15,030 nucleotides of DNA from CAYZXK01 sp964482395 (GCA_964482395.1 CAYZXK010000180.1:1-15030), one strand, 5' to 3'; positions 1 to 6,641 are shown, counted from the stretch's first letter. Notes: generated by a model from the letters alone, not told the origin. A program made the numbers and translations.

Positions 1-955
1 ATCCCAGCGCAGCACCGTACTCCGGGGCCAGATTGGCGACAGCGGCACGAGCGGGCACGTCCAGGTGAAGCAGCCCCTCCCCGAGAAACTCCACGAACTT
101 CCCGACCGGACGGATCGCCCGGAGCATTTGAGCCATCCGCAAAGCCAGCTCAATCGCGGTGACCCCTTCGGGCAGTCGCCCGGTGAGCCGGCACGCAATT
201 ACTTGTGGGACCGGAAGATACAGTGTATGGCCGAGCATGGCCGCCGCGGCTTCCATCCCGCTAACAGCCAAACCCAAAACGCCCAACGCACTGGTTGTGG
301 CCGCCCGGCTGCCGGTCCCAACCAGGCTATCCGGGGCGGCCACCCAACGACCGTCGAAGGAGTGTCGCAGCACGCTCTTGGCCAGATGCTCGAGGTTGAT
401 CTGGTGTCCGATCCCGGTGGCCGGCGGCACAACCCGCAGGCCGCTAAATGCACCCTGGCACCAGCGCAGAAACCCGTACCGTTCCCGATTCCGCTGGAAT
501 TCCAGCCTGCCGTTCAGGGCTGCGGCCTCCAGGCAACCCCAATGATCAACCTGGAGCGAGTGATCGACTACCAAGTCGACCGGAATCTGCGGGTCGACTC
601 GCCGCGGATTGCCGCCCATCCGGGCCACGGCGGACCGCATGGCCGCCAAGTCCACCAGAACCGGGATTCCATTCGAGTCCTCAAGCAGCACCCGAGCCGG
701 TTTGAGGGGCACCTGGCGGGCCGGCTCACCATTCGAGGCCCCGTGAACCAAAGCCCGGATGTGACCTTCGAGGTCCCCCGCTTCCCCCAAGTTCCGCAAG
801 ACGTTTTCCAGCAGCAGGCGAATGGTGTACGGGAGTTCAGCAATTCGGGCCAAGCCCGCCCGCTCCAAGGCGTCCAGCCGGTAAAGCTGGACCTCGCCTG
901 CCTGCGTGGAAAGCGTGGCCCGGGCATCCAGGACATTCCGATCGGCGCGGCCCAT
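1..955 (-). CDS. acnA: Aconitase-A-family hydro-lyase with altered active site (N-terminal 318 residues, 3' end outside window)
   Basis: The visible part aligns from memory with the first third of aconitase A / iron-regulatory-protein-type hydratases, which interconvert citrate and isocitrate with a 4Fe-4S cluster. Recognisable blocks in order are VDLAAMRSAV (101-110), VVDHSLQVD (129-137), LEFQRNRERYGFLRW (151-165), GIGHQINLE (181-189), PDSLVGT (208-214), AAAAMLG (236-242), VGKFVEFLG (284-292) and ANLAPEYGA (307-315). The Asp-His pair (131-132), the His at 184 and the Glu at 289 are kept. The invariant Asp-Ser-His triplet (pig mitochondrial D165-S166-H167) reads Gly-Ser-Arg at 215-217, followed by AAT instead of TT. 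The cluster cysteines lie off the left edge. ATG at 955 is preceded by AGGGAGAAGAGAC, and the N terminus matches the family. It follows the isomerase gene by 137 bases on the same strand. The frame is intact, so it is translated but may lack normal aconitase activity. Confidence 0.88.
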   Translation of the reverse strand, partial: MGRADRNVLDARATLSTQAGEVQLYRLDALERAGLARIAELPYTIRLLLENVLRNLGEAGDLEGHIRALVHGASNGEPARQVPLKPARVLLEDSNGIPVLVDLAAMRSAVARMGGNPRRVDPQIPVDLVVDHSLQVDHWGCLEAAALNGRLEFQRNRERYGFLRWCQGAFSGLRVVPPATGIGHQINLEHLAKSVLRHSFDGRWVAAPDSLVGTGSRAATTSALGVLGLAVSGMEAAAAMLGHTLYLPVPQVIACRLTGRLPEGVTAIELALRMAQMLRAIRPVGKFVEFLGEGLLHLDVPARAAVANLAPEYGAALG

Positions 956-1047
956 GTCTCTTCTCCCTGCACCGAGGCCCTGAATTCTGCACTAACCGCC
1001 GGTCGTCCGCGGAAATGGCTTCGCCGAGCCGAGCCGGTCGCCCCGGG

Positions 1048-1073
1048 GACCATCCCCCCGTCGGCCGATGGTC
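1048..1073 (-). repeat. Inverted repeat between isomerase and aconitase genes
   Basis: GACCATC (1048-1054) and GATGGTC (1067-1073) form a perfect 7-base-pair stem around a 12-base loop. It lies just after the stop of the cyclophilin gene and before the aconitase gene. There is no T-run after it on the minus strand, so an intrinsic terminator is not clearly supported. It could be an mRNA-stabilising hairpin or an attenuator between the two genes. Confidence 0.35.
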
Positions 1074-1092
1074 AGCCCAACGGTCTTGAACG

Positions 1093-1896
1093 TTACTCGG
1101 GTATCTCCGACTCCTCCGTGTCCGGCGACTCGGCCTGCGGCTGCTGCGGGCCGGCTTCAGGCTCCCGGACCGGCTGGGTCATCGGGCGCCTGGTTCGCGG
1201 CGGCCGAGCGACCCCGTGTTCATCCACCTGATAGGCGCGCTTGATCACCGGTGGCACGATCGGTGCCGAGGGAGTCGTGTCCGCGTTCATGGTCGGGTGA
1301 GGTTGGGTTTTGACCTGTTCGATCCGGTCCACAACCTCGAAACCCTCCACCACGCGACCAAATGCGCAGTACCCCGAGCCGTCCTGACCTGGCCAATCCA
1401 ACTTGGAGTTGTCGTCCAGATTGATAAAGAACTGGCTGGTAGCCGAAGTCGGGTGCCTGGCCCGGGCCATGGCGATGGTATACCGCGTGTTCTTCAGGCC
1501 CGTGCGAGCTTCATTGCGGATGGGCAAACCCAACCCGGTCTTCTTCGGCTCCGTCAGGCTGGTATACCCACCGCCTTGAATCAAGAAAGTCGGAATCACG
1601 CGGTGAAAGATGGTTCCGTCGTAGAAGCCTTCGTCGACGTAGCGGAGGAAGTTATCCACGGTGACGCGGGCCTTGTCCGGATACAACTCCAGCACGATTC
1701 GGCCCCAGTCTTCCCCGTCGCATTCGATCTCCATCGCCACCCGCGGCCGTGCCGGCTCAGCCTGATTGCTGGGAGCCGAAGCGGGTTGGCTCTCGGCCGG
1801 CTGGCTGACGACGGGCTGGGATTGCCCGGCACAGACCACTGCCAGCCCTGCCCACACCATTGCCGCTCCAATGCGCCAGTGCCTACCCAAACTCAT
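1093..1896 (-). CDS. Exported cyclophilin-type peptidyl-prolyl cis-trans isomerase
   Basis: This 267-residue protein catalyses proline isomerisation and probably helps proteins fold outside the cytoplasm. Residues 1-23 are a signal peptide: basic start, hydrophobic stretch, then V-C-A as a plausible signal peptidase I site. A Cys sits at 22, but LAVV before it is a poor lipobox, so a lipoprotein is less likely. Residues 24-50 are a Ser/Gln/Pro/Ala-rich linker. The cyclophilin domain covers about 53-225, with FHRVIP (catalytic Arg at 99), QGG (107-109) and SQFFINL (154-160). A Pro/Arg/Glu-rich tail of about 40 residues follows. The start is ATG at 1896, because CGGGAG lies 9 bases before it; an upstream in-frame TTG at 1920 and ATG at 1905 have no properly spaced ribosome binding site. 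It lies between the thioesterase and aconitase genes on the same strand. Confidence 0.9.
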   Translation of the reverse strand: MSLGRHWRIGAAMVWAGLAVVCAGQSQPVVSQPAESQPASAPSNQAEPARPRVAMEIECDGEDWGRIVLELYPDKARVTVDNFLRYVDEGFYDGTIFHRVIPTFLIQGGGYTSLTEPKKTGLGLPIRNEARTGLKNTRYTIAMARARHPTSATSQFFINLDDNSKLDWPGQDGSGYCAFGRVVEGFEVVDRIEQVKTQPHPTMNADTTPSAPIVPPVIKRAYQVDEHGVARPPRTRRPMTQPVREPEAGPQQPQAESPDTEESEIPE

Positions 1897-1962
1897 GTTA
1901 TCCATCTCCCGGAAGGCCAAAGTTGTCGCTCGGCTCCGGTGGATCCCGGCAGTTTGCCGAGC

Positions 1963-2391
1963 TTAACGCTCTTGCTCCCGGCCTGCCACCCCGGCCAGAC
2001 GCTCGTAGATGTCCACCGGCAAGGCCAGCGGGCGTCCGTCGCGGCCCACCGACACCAACGTTGAGCTGGCTTCCGCCAGCAGCTTTCCGTCGCGGGTCAG
2101 GCGGTACGAATGCTCGACCCGCGTGGGGGTTATCCGCTCGACTGCGGTAGTCAAGGTGAGCAGGTCATCGTAATGGGCCGGGGCCCGGAACCGGCACTCC
2201 AGGCGGGCCACCACGTAGAAGACTCCGCGTTCCTCCATCTGCCGATAAGTGAGCCCGGTTTGACGCAGCAGCTCGGTCCGGCCCAACTCGAAGTACACGA
2301 AGTACTGAGCGTGGTGCAGATACCCCATCGCGTCCGTTTCAGCATAACGGACGCGGATCGGGATCTCGCAAACCTGCACCGGTTCGGACAT
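1963..2391 (-). CDS. Hot-dog-fold acyl-CoA thioesterase, YbgC / 4-hydroxybenzoyl-CoA thioesterase family
   Basis: This 142-residue protein is a complete single hot-dog domain, the usual size for the family. The N-terminal signature RVRYAETDAMGYLHHAQYF (residues 13-31) carries the catalytic Asp (20) and the downstream His and Tyr typical of YbgC and 4-hydroxybenzoyl-CoA thioesterases, followed by the helix YFELGRTELLRQ. The middle has the expected strand pattern: CRFRAPAHYDDLLTLTT, then RVEHSYRL. The likely reaction is hydrolysis of a short-chain or aromatic acyl-CoA in the cytoplasm; the substrate cannot be read from sequence. YbgC often sits beside tol-pal genes in other bacteria, but none is seen here. 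It has its own promoter about 30 bases upstream and only a weak Shine-Dalgarno. The isomerase gene starts 66 bases downstream, so the two may share a transcript. Confidence 0.9.
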   Translation of the reverse strand: MSEPVQVCEIPIRVRYAETDAMGYLHHAQYFVYFELGRTELLRQTGLTYRQMEERGVFYVVARLECRFRAPAHYDDLLTLTTAVERITPTRVEHSYRLTRDGKLLAEASSTLVSVGRDGRPLALPVDIYERLAGVAGREQER

Positions 2392-2426
2392 TTGATCAGC
2401 CCGCTAGACTTCCTGGACGCAAACTT

Positions 2427-2455
2427 CGGATATCAGGCCGATCCGGTCCAGTCAA
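2427..2455 (-). promoter_or_regulatory. Sigma70-type promoter for the thioesterase gene
   Basis: On the minus strand TTGACT (2455-2450), a 17-base spacer and TATCCG (2432-2427) form a housekeeping-type promoter. The -35 matches five of six consensus bases; the -10 is weaker. The predicted transcript start near 2420 gives a leader of about 30 bases to the ATG at 2391. It lies in the 94-base gap after the phosphoesterase gene, so the thioesterase can be transcribed independently of the upstream pair. Confidence 0.6.
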
Positions 2456-2485
2456 CCGGCCCGCGCTCGGCCGCCACCCATCGCC

Positions 2486-3334
2486 TCATCGTCCGTCGTA
2501 CAGGCGGGTCCCCAAGAGGTCTTCCAGCTCCGGCTCGGCCAGAATCTTATGCACGGCTCGCTCCAGGTCGTATTCGACCCGGACGAACTCCACCTGCTCG
2601 ACGCTGCAATTCAAGGTGGCCGCCACCAGATTTTCAGCCCCTTCTTGCAGGGCTTCCGGCCGCCGATGCACAACCACGTAGCAGGCCCGGGCGTCGCGAT
2701 CGCGGGGCTGACCCACGCTGCCGACGTTGACGATCGTCCGTTCATTATCCACTTCGTAGAAGGGAGAGTCGGGCAGCTCCTCCGGCGGGTCGAAGTAGGG
2801 ATCGTCCAGAAAAATGCCCGGCTGATGCGTGTGGCCCACGAAGCACATCCGGGCATCCAGGCGCTCAAAATTCGCCAAAACCTTCTGCGGGTTGGTGAAC
2901 ACGTCCTCCGGGAAGATGTACTCATTCATGGGACGGCGCGGCGAAGCGTGCACGAACAGGATGTCCCGTTCTTTCACCCGGGTCGGCAGTTCCAGCAGGA
3001 ACTTCCAGCGCTCCGCCCGCAGTTCGGGGTCCGGCTCCTCGTCCAGCATCCGGCGGGTCCAGTAGCAGGCCCGCTCCGCCGGCAGGTTGAAGTTGGTGGG
3101 CTCGAAGAGGACCGCGTGGTCGTGGTTGCCCATCAGGCTGATCCGGCAGCGCTGGCGGACCAGGTCCAGGCATTCCTTGGGATTGGCCCCGTAGCCCACG
3201 ATGTCACCCAGGCAGATGATCTCCCGGATTCCGCGCTGCTCGATGTCCGCCAGCACGGCCTGGAGCGCCTCGAGATTCGAGTGGATGTCGCTGATGATCG
3301 CGAAGCTCTTATCCACGGGTGTCCGACGTTTCAC
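2486..3334 (-). CDS. Calcineurin-like metallophosphoesterase (YfcE/ApaH-like fold)
   Basis: This 282-residue cytoplasmic phosphoesterase carries the full dimetal signature: SDIHSN (Asp16, His18), GDIVGYG (43-49), GNHD (69-72), VHASP (His129) and GHTH (167-170). The set indicates a binuclear metal hydrolase acting on phosphomonoesters, phosphodiesters or dinucleoside polyphosphates. The SDIHSN...GDIVGYG subtype is common in bacterial families of unknown substrate. The start is GTG at 3334 because AGGAG lies 6 bases upstream; a second in-frame GTG at codon 7 is less well placed. This start overlaps the end of the Trm112-like gene by 26 bases, which suggests translational coupling. The C-terminal 50 residues after the domain contain no motif I recognise. 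Confidence 0.92.
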   Translation of the reverse strand: MKRRTPVDKSFAIISDIHSNLEALQAVLADIEQRGIREIICLGDIVGYGANPKECLDLVRQRCRISLMGNHDHAVLFEPTNFNLPAERACYWTRRMLDEEPDPELRAERWKFLLELPTRVKERDILFVHASPRRPMNEYIFPEDVFTNPQKVLANFERLDARMCFVGHTHQPGIFLDDPYFDPPEELPDSPFYEVDNERTIVNVGSVGQPRDRDARACYVVVHRRPEALQEGAENLVAATLNCSVEQVEFVRVEYDLERAVHKILAEPELEDLLGTRLYDGR

Positions 3335-3518
3335 TCAGGACTCCTGGGGTGGGCCGAGCCTCCTCGGGGATCAGCACCGGCCAATGCTCCTCTATCGGGT
3401 ATTGTAGACCGCAGCCCAGACAGGCCAGGTCCGGACCGCGCTGCTCGAGCCTTCCGTGGCATTCGGGCACCGGGCAGACCAGAATGGCCAGCAACTCAGG
3501 AGCAAGCGGCTGGATCAC
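3309..3518 (-). CDS. Trm112-like zinc-ribbon protein (YcaR/UPF0434 type)
   Basis: This 69-residue protein has the Trm112-family pattern: a leading helix LLAILVCP, then the Cys-containing knuckles and LQYPIEEHWPVLIPEEA (38-54), which matches the YPI-x-x-x-x-P-V-L block. Four Cys lie at 15, 20, 33 and 36. The first pair is CPVPEC (four residues between) instead of the common CxxC. In eukaryotes and archaea Trm112 activates methyltransferases; the bacterial short homologues are poorly characterised. The start is GTG at 3518 with GTGAGG 7 bases upstream. The gene heads the minus-strand transcript from the promoter at 3635-3663, with a GC-rich leader of about 110 bases, and overlaps the phosphoesterase gene. 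Confidence 0.82.
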   Translation of the reverse strand: MIQPLAPELLAILVCPVPECHGRLEQRGPDLACLGCGLQYPIEEHWPVLIPEEARPTPGVLSETSDTRG

Positions 3519-3634
3519 TCACGTGCCTCACACGCCGGTTGACAGACCGTGGACCAGGCAGGGCCGCCCTCGCCGGCCGGTCCTCGCCCGGCCCCAAGCC
3601 GGCGGCCTGACAGCCTCGATGCGGCCTTGGAATC

Positions 3635-3663
3635 AGGATAAAGGGCCGCCACCCCCGAATCAA
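3635..3663 (-). promoter_or_regulatory. Sigma70-type promoter for the Trm112-like/phosphoesterase pair
   Basis: On the minus strand TTGATT (3663-3658), a 17-base spacer and TATCCT (3640-3635) match the housekeeping pattern at four of six bases in each box. The predicted transcript start near 3628 leaves a leader of about 110 bases that contains a CCGGC/GCCGG hairpin. The -10 resembles that of the thioesterase promoter (TATCCG), which strengthens both calls. Confidence 0.6.
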
Positions 3664-3760
3664 TCCGCCGCTCGTGCCCCGCTTGGTAGTGCAGGCGGCT
3701 TCGGTAGGACTTCATCCTCGCCGGCGGCACGAGGGGTTCTCCGGCACTCAGCGGACCGAC

Positions 3761-3769
3761 TGGTACAAT
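3761..3769 (+). promoter_or_regulatory. Extended -10 promoter of a probable leaderless transcript (Mut7-C RNase gene)
   Basis: TGG-TACAAT is an extended -10 element whose last base is 6 bases before the GTG at 3776. No convincing -35 is visible at the normal spacing, as is often true for extended -10 promoters. The transcript would start at or next to the start codon. This agrees with the lack of any Shine-Dalgarno sequence there. Confidence 0.5.
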
Positions 3770-3775
3770 GCCGGC

Positions 3776-4327
3776 GTGGACAGCGGCGAGGCGAGTACGA
3801 CTCCCAAAGTTGCCTGCGATGCCATGTGCGGGGGGCTGGCTCGCTGGCTGCGGGCCCTCGGTGTGGACGCCAGCTACGTGCCCGGAATCACGGACCAAGA
3901 GCTGGTGGAACAGGCCTTGGCGGATGGGCGAGTGTTGATCTCGTCGGACGGCAAGCTCTTCGAGCGGCGGCTGCTGGCCAGCGGCCGGCTTCGGGGCCTG
4001 AGACTCCCGGTCGGGCTCAAGCTTCAGGAGCAGTTGCGTTTTGTAGTCCGCGAGTTGAAGCTGGTGCCCCGCTTTCCGCGCTGCACCCTCTGCAACGGTC
4101 GGCTGGCGGCGGTGAGCCGGGCCGAGGTGGCCGACCTAGTACCGGCTCGCAGCCTCATCTGGGCCCGGGAGTTCTATCGCTGCACCGACTGTCGGCACGT
4201 GTATTGGGAGGGCACCCACTGGCGACGCATCCAGGCTGTCCGCCGCCGGATCACACGCGATGTTACCGGTCGCGGCCCCTTGACGGACCAGCCGCCCGAC
4301 ACCGAGAATATCGTTGATACCCAATAG
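3776..4327 (+). CDS. Mut7-C (DUF82) family RNase: PIN-like domain plus zinc ribbon
   Basis: This protein of about 183 residues matches the Mut7-C RNAse family, predicted nucleases with a PIN-like fold followed by a zinc ribbon. The signature CDAMCGGLARWLRALG (14-29) carries the first acidic metal ligand (Asp15). It is followed by DQELVEQAL and RVLISSDGKL (52-61), with Asp58 as the expected second acidic position. The zinc ribbon has two Cys pairs (CTLC and CTDC), and the domain ends with VYWEGTHWRRI. The C-terminal 30 residues are a tail not typical of the domain. GTG at 3776 is preferred because it gives the family's N terminus and sits 6 bases after a -10 box; an in-frame GTG at 3674 would add 34 unconserved residues. 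The methyltransferase gene starts 13 bases downstream, so the two are probably cotranscribed. The RNA substrate is unknown. Confidence 0.82.
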   Translation: MDSGEASTTPKVACDAMCGGLARWLRALGVDASYVPGITDQELVEQALADGRVLISSDGKLFERRLLASGRLRGLRLPVGLKLQEQLRFVVRELKLVPRFPRCTLCNGRLAAVSRAEVADLVPARSLIWAREFYRCTDCRHVYWEGTHWRRIQAVRRRITRDVTGRGPLTDQPPDTENIVDTQ

Positions 4328-4340
4328 CTAGAGCCAGGCG

Positions 4341-5423
4341 ATGCAGAGGGACACTATATATTGTGGGGACGCAGTCAAGCTGATGGAGGGCTGGCCGGCC
4401 GAGTCGGTGGACCTGGTATTTGCCGACCCGCCGTTCAACATCGGCTACGCCTACGACCGCTACGATGACGACCTGCCCGACGAACAATACGTCCAATGGT
4501 CAAGTCAGTGGATGGCGGGCTGCCAGCGGGTGCTGAAATCCGACGGGTCGTTCTACGTGGCCATCGGCGACGAATTCGCGGCCGAGATCCGCATCCTCGG
4601 TCGCAAGCTCGGTCTGCACCTGCGGAACTGGATCGTCTGGCATTACACCTTCGGACAGAACACCAAGACCAAGTTCTGCCGGGCCCATACGCACATCTTC
4701 TACTTCACCAAGGATCCCCGGCGATTCACCTTCAACGATCGGCTGTTGCGGTTTCCCAGCGCCCGGCATACCGAGTACCAAGACCTGCGGGCCAACCCGG
4801 CGGGGCGACTGCCGGACGACGTGTGGGATGAATTCCCGCGGGTCTGCGGGACGTTCCGGGAGCGGGCTGGCTTCCACGGCTGCCAAATGCCGGAAGCTCT
4901 CCTCATGCGGATCATCCTGGCCAGCAGCCAGCCCGGGGAGACAGTGCTGGACCCGTTCGTCGGCAGCGGCACCACGGCCGTGGCGGCCAAGCGACTCGGG
5001 CGACACTACGTCGGCATCGACATCTCGCCCGAATACGTCCAGAAAACCCGCGAGCGTCTGGAGAGCGTCGCGGATGAGAGTCGCGCTCGGCCGGTCCTGG
5101 GCGTGTGGCCCCAGCTCCATGTGGACCTCCTGCTTCAGCTTTATCGCGAGACCGGCGTCAGTCTGGCCAACCTGCTTCCCAACCAGGCCGCGATGGAGGT
5201 CATCGCGGCCTCGCTCAGCGCGCGGGCCGGTCACACCTACCAGGTCCCGCAAGTGAAGGCCGAACTGGAGCGTCTGGCCGACGCGAATGCCCTGCCCAAG
5301 CTGCGGAATGACACGCCCTATGTGCCCCGGAGGCGCTGGACTACGGAGGGCAACCGCTTCCGACGGCAGATCCAGCGGTACAAGGGTCGGCGGACCGCCC
5401 AGACCGGCTCGAGCCGGCAATAG
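4341..5423 (+). CDS. Orphan beta-class DNA methyltransferase, probably N6-adenine
   Basis: This 360-residue enzyme transfers a methyl group from S-adenosylmethionine to a base in DNA. Catalytic motif IV, DPPF (29-32), precedes the SAM-binding motif I block DPFVGSGTT (204-212) and GIDISPEYV (225-233), which is the beta-class order (IV before I). DPPF favours N6-adenine over N4-cytosine, where SPPY is usual. The loop between them (about 104-180, with the family-like CQMPEALLMRII after it) may hold target recognition. Residues 250-360 form a C-terminal extension whose function I cannot assign; it ends very rich in Arg. Length and order are similar to cell-cycle methyltransferases such as CcrM, but the C-terminal part does not look alike. 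No restriction endonuclease is nearby, so this looks like an orphan enzyme cotranscribed with the Mut7-C RNase. The start codon has only a weak AGG 4 bases upstream. Confidence 0.9.
   Translation: MQRDTIYCGDAVKLMEGWPAESVDLVFADPPFNIGYAYDRYDDDLPDEQYVQWSSQWMAGCQRVLKSDGSFYVAIGDEFAAEIRILGRKLGLHLRNWIVWHYTFGQNTKTKFCRAHTHIFYFTKDPRRFTFNDRLLRFPSARHTEYQDLRANPAGRLPDDVWDEFPRVCGTFRERAGFHGCQMPEALLMRIILASSQPGETVLDPFVGSGTTAVAAKRLGRHYVGIDISPEYVQKTRERLESVADESRARPVLGVWPQLHVDLLLQLYRETGVSLANLLPNQAAMEVIAASLSARAGHTYQVPQVKAELERLADANALPKLRNDTPYVPRRRWTTEGNRFRRQIQRYKGRRTAQTGSSRQ
5404..5417. repeat. Perfect 14-base palindrome at the methyltransferase 3' end
   Basis: CCGGCTCGAGCCGG is fully self-complementary and lies within the last codons of the methyltransferase gene, ending 3 bases before its TAG stop codon. 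The GAGCCGGC half recurs at about 5448. It could be a protein-binding site or part of a weak terminator, but GC-rich coding sequence can produce such a site by chance. Confidence 0.3.
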
Positions 5424-5493
5424 ACCACTTGGGCCGTGTAGCTTTCCGAGCCGGCCAGCGAAATAATACCCGTGCCGCCGGAGGTGGCTGCTT

Positions 5494-6633
5494 ATGCCCA
5501 ATTATGACCAGGCTGGCCCTCAGCAGTTGAACCGAAGCCGGCTCGCCGCGGCCGGGTTGGTGGTGGTCGGCCTGCTGCTGGCGATAGTGGTCACAGCACT
5601 GACACTGGTTCGGTTATGGGAACTGGGAACGCGGGCTCAGCCGCCGCCGGTCGCATCCGAGTTTGTGGGGGCCGCGGGGCTGCTGCTGGCCGGGTGGGCC
5701 GCGGCCCTGCTGCTATGGAGTCTGGCTGAGCTGATCCGCAGGGTAGATGAATTGCTGGCCCACCTGCGCGCCGGCGGTCCCCAGCAGGCGGCTTCGGCCA
5801 CCCCGGCTGCCAGTCAGGTGCGACCCCCGGAAGGCCAGCAGGACACCCCGGCCCAGTTGCTGGAAGAGCTGGTGCAGTTGACCCGCGAACTGCGGGACAT
5901 CGAGCTGCTCAGCGAGCCGGAGAGGGCCGCTCGGTCAAAGGCCGAGGCGGAAGCGCTGGTTCGGAAGCTCGAGCAGGAGATTCCAGCCCTGCTGCGCGAG
6001 CACAACCTCCAGGAAGCCCATCAGCGGCTGGCGCGGGCCCGGCAGCGTTTCCCGTTCTTGCCCGCCTGGGATGTGCTGGAACATCAGATCGAGTCGGCCC
6101 GGGCCAAGTTCGAAAGTCACGACCTCCAGGCCGCCACCCGGGAGGTTGACGATCTGATGGCCCTGGGGGCCTGGGACCGGGCGGTGGAAGTGGTCCGCAC
6201 GCTGCGGCAGCGGCATCCCAGGTCTGAGCAGGTAGCCGAGCTGACCCGACGGGTGTTGATTGCCCGCGACAAGGCCACTGCCGAAGAGCGGGCCCGGCTC
6301 ATGTCGCAGGCCCAGGCGGCCACCAACCGTCGCGACTGGAGCGAAGCCTTGCGGCTGGTCGAGGCAGTCATCTCGCGTTTTCCGGGTTCGCCGGAGGCCC
6401 AGGAGCTGCGGCTCCAGCTCCCGACCCTGAGGGCCAACGCCGAGGTGCAGAAGCGTCAGCGGATGGAGAACCAGATTCGCGACCTGATCCGTCAGCAGCG
6501 GTTTGGGGAGGCGCTTCGGATTGCGACCGAGCTGGTGACGCAGTATCCGGAGTCGCCGCAGGCTCAGGTCCTGCGCGACCAGATCCCGCGGCTGGAGCAG
6601 AAGGCGGCCGAGTTGGCTCAGCTCCAGCCGTAA
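5494..6633 (+). CDS. Membrane-anchored protein with TPR-like helical repeats, function unknown
   Basis: This 379-residue protein begins with two membrane helices (about 17-39 and 56-80). A Pro/Ala/Gln-rich linker of about 30 residues follows, then an almost entirely helical, highly charged region. The last part contains two clear repeats of about 38 residues (271-308 and 327-364) with the pattern RRDWSEALRLVEAVISRFPGS and its counterpart QRFGEALRIATELVTQYPES. Both end in AQ-x-LR, which resembles tetratricopeptide repeats. Earlier segments near 165-190 and 200-240 look like more degenerate copies. Such repeats usually mediate protein-protein contacts, probably on the cytoplasmic side. GGAGG at 5480-5484 lies 9 bases before the ATG, so the start is well supported. 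A weak -10-like TAATAC lies at about 5463. The gene converges with rny, leaving only 8 bases. No specific function can be assigned. Confidence 0.8.
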   Translation: MPNYDQAGPQQLNRSRLAAAGLVVVGLLLAIVVTALTLVRLWELGTRAQPPPVASEFVGAAGLLLAGWAAALLLWSLAELIRRVDELLAHLRAGGPQQAASATPAASQVRPPEGQQDTPAQLLEELVQLTRELRDIELLSEPERAARSKAEAEALVRKLEQEIPALLREHNLQEAHQRLARARQRFPFLPAWDVLEHQIESARAKFESHDLQAATREVDDLMALGAWDRAVEVVRTLRQRHPRSEQVAELTRRVLIARDKATAEERARLMSQAQAATNRRDWSEALRLVEAVISRFPGSPEAQELRLQLPTLRANAEVQKRQRMENQIRDLIRQQRFGEALRIATELVTQYPESPQAQVLRDQIPRLEQKAAELAQLQP

Positions 6634-6641
6634 GCCGGCGT

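Noticed and set aside
568..1053. Minus-strand open frame in another phase over the aconitase start
   Set aside because: It overlaps the recognised aconitase N terminus out of frame and resembles nothing.
65..1231. Long plus-strand open frame across the aconitase gene
   Set aside because: Its translation has no domain pattern and is rich in Pro/Arg/Gly, while the opposite strand gives clear aconitase blocks in an intact frame.
3674..3775. Longer start for the Mut7-C RNase
   Set aside because: The extra 34 residues are not family-like, and the -10 box at 3764-3769 would lie inside the coding region.
3515..3898. 127-residue minus-strand open frame upstream of the Trm112-like gene
   Set aside because: It runs antisense through the start of the Mut7-C RNase, spans the minus-strand promoter and has a low-complexity translation.
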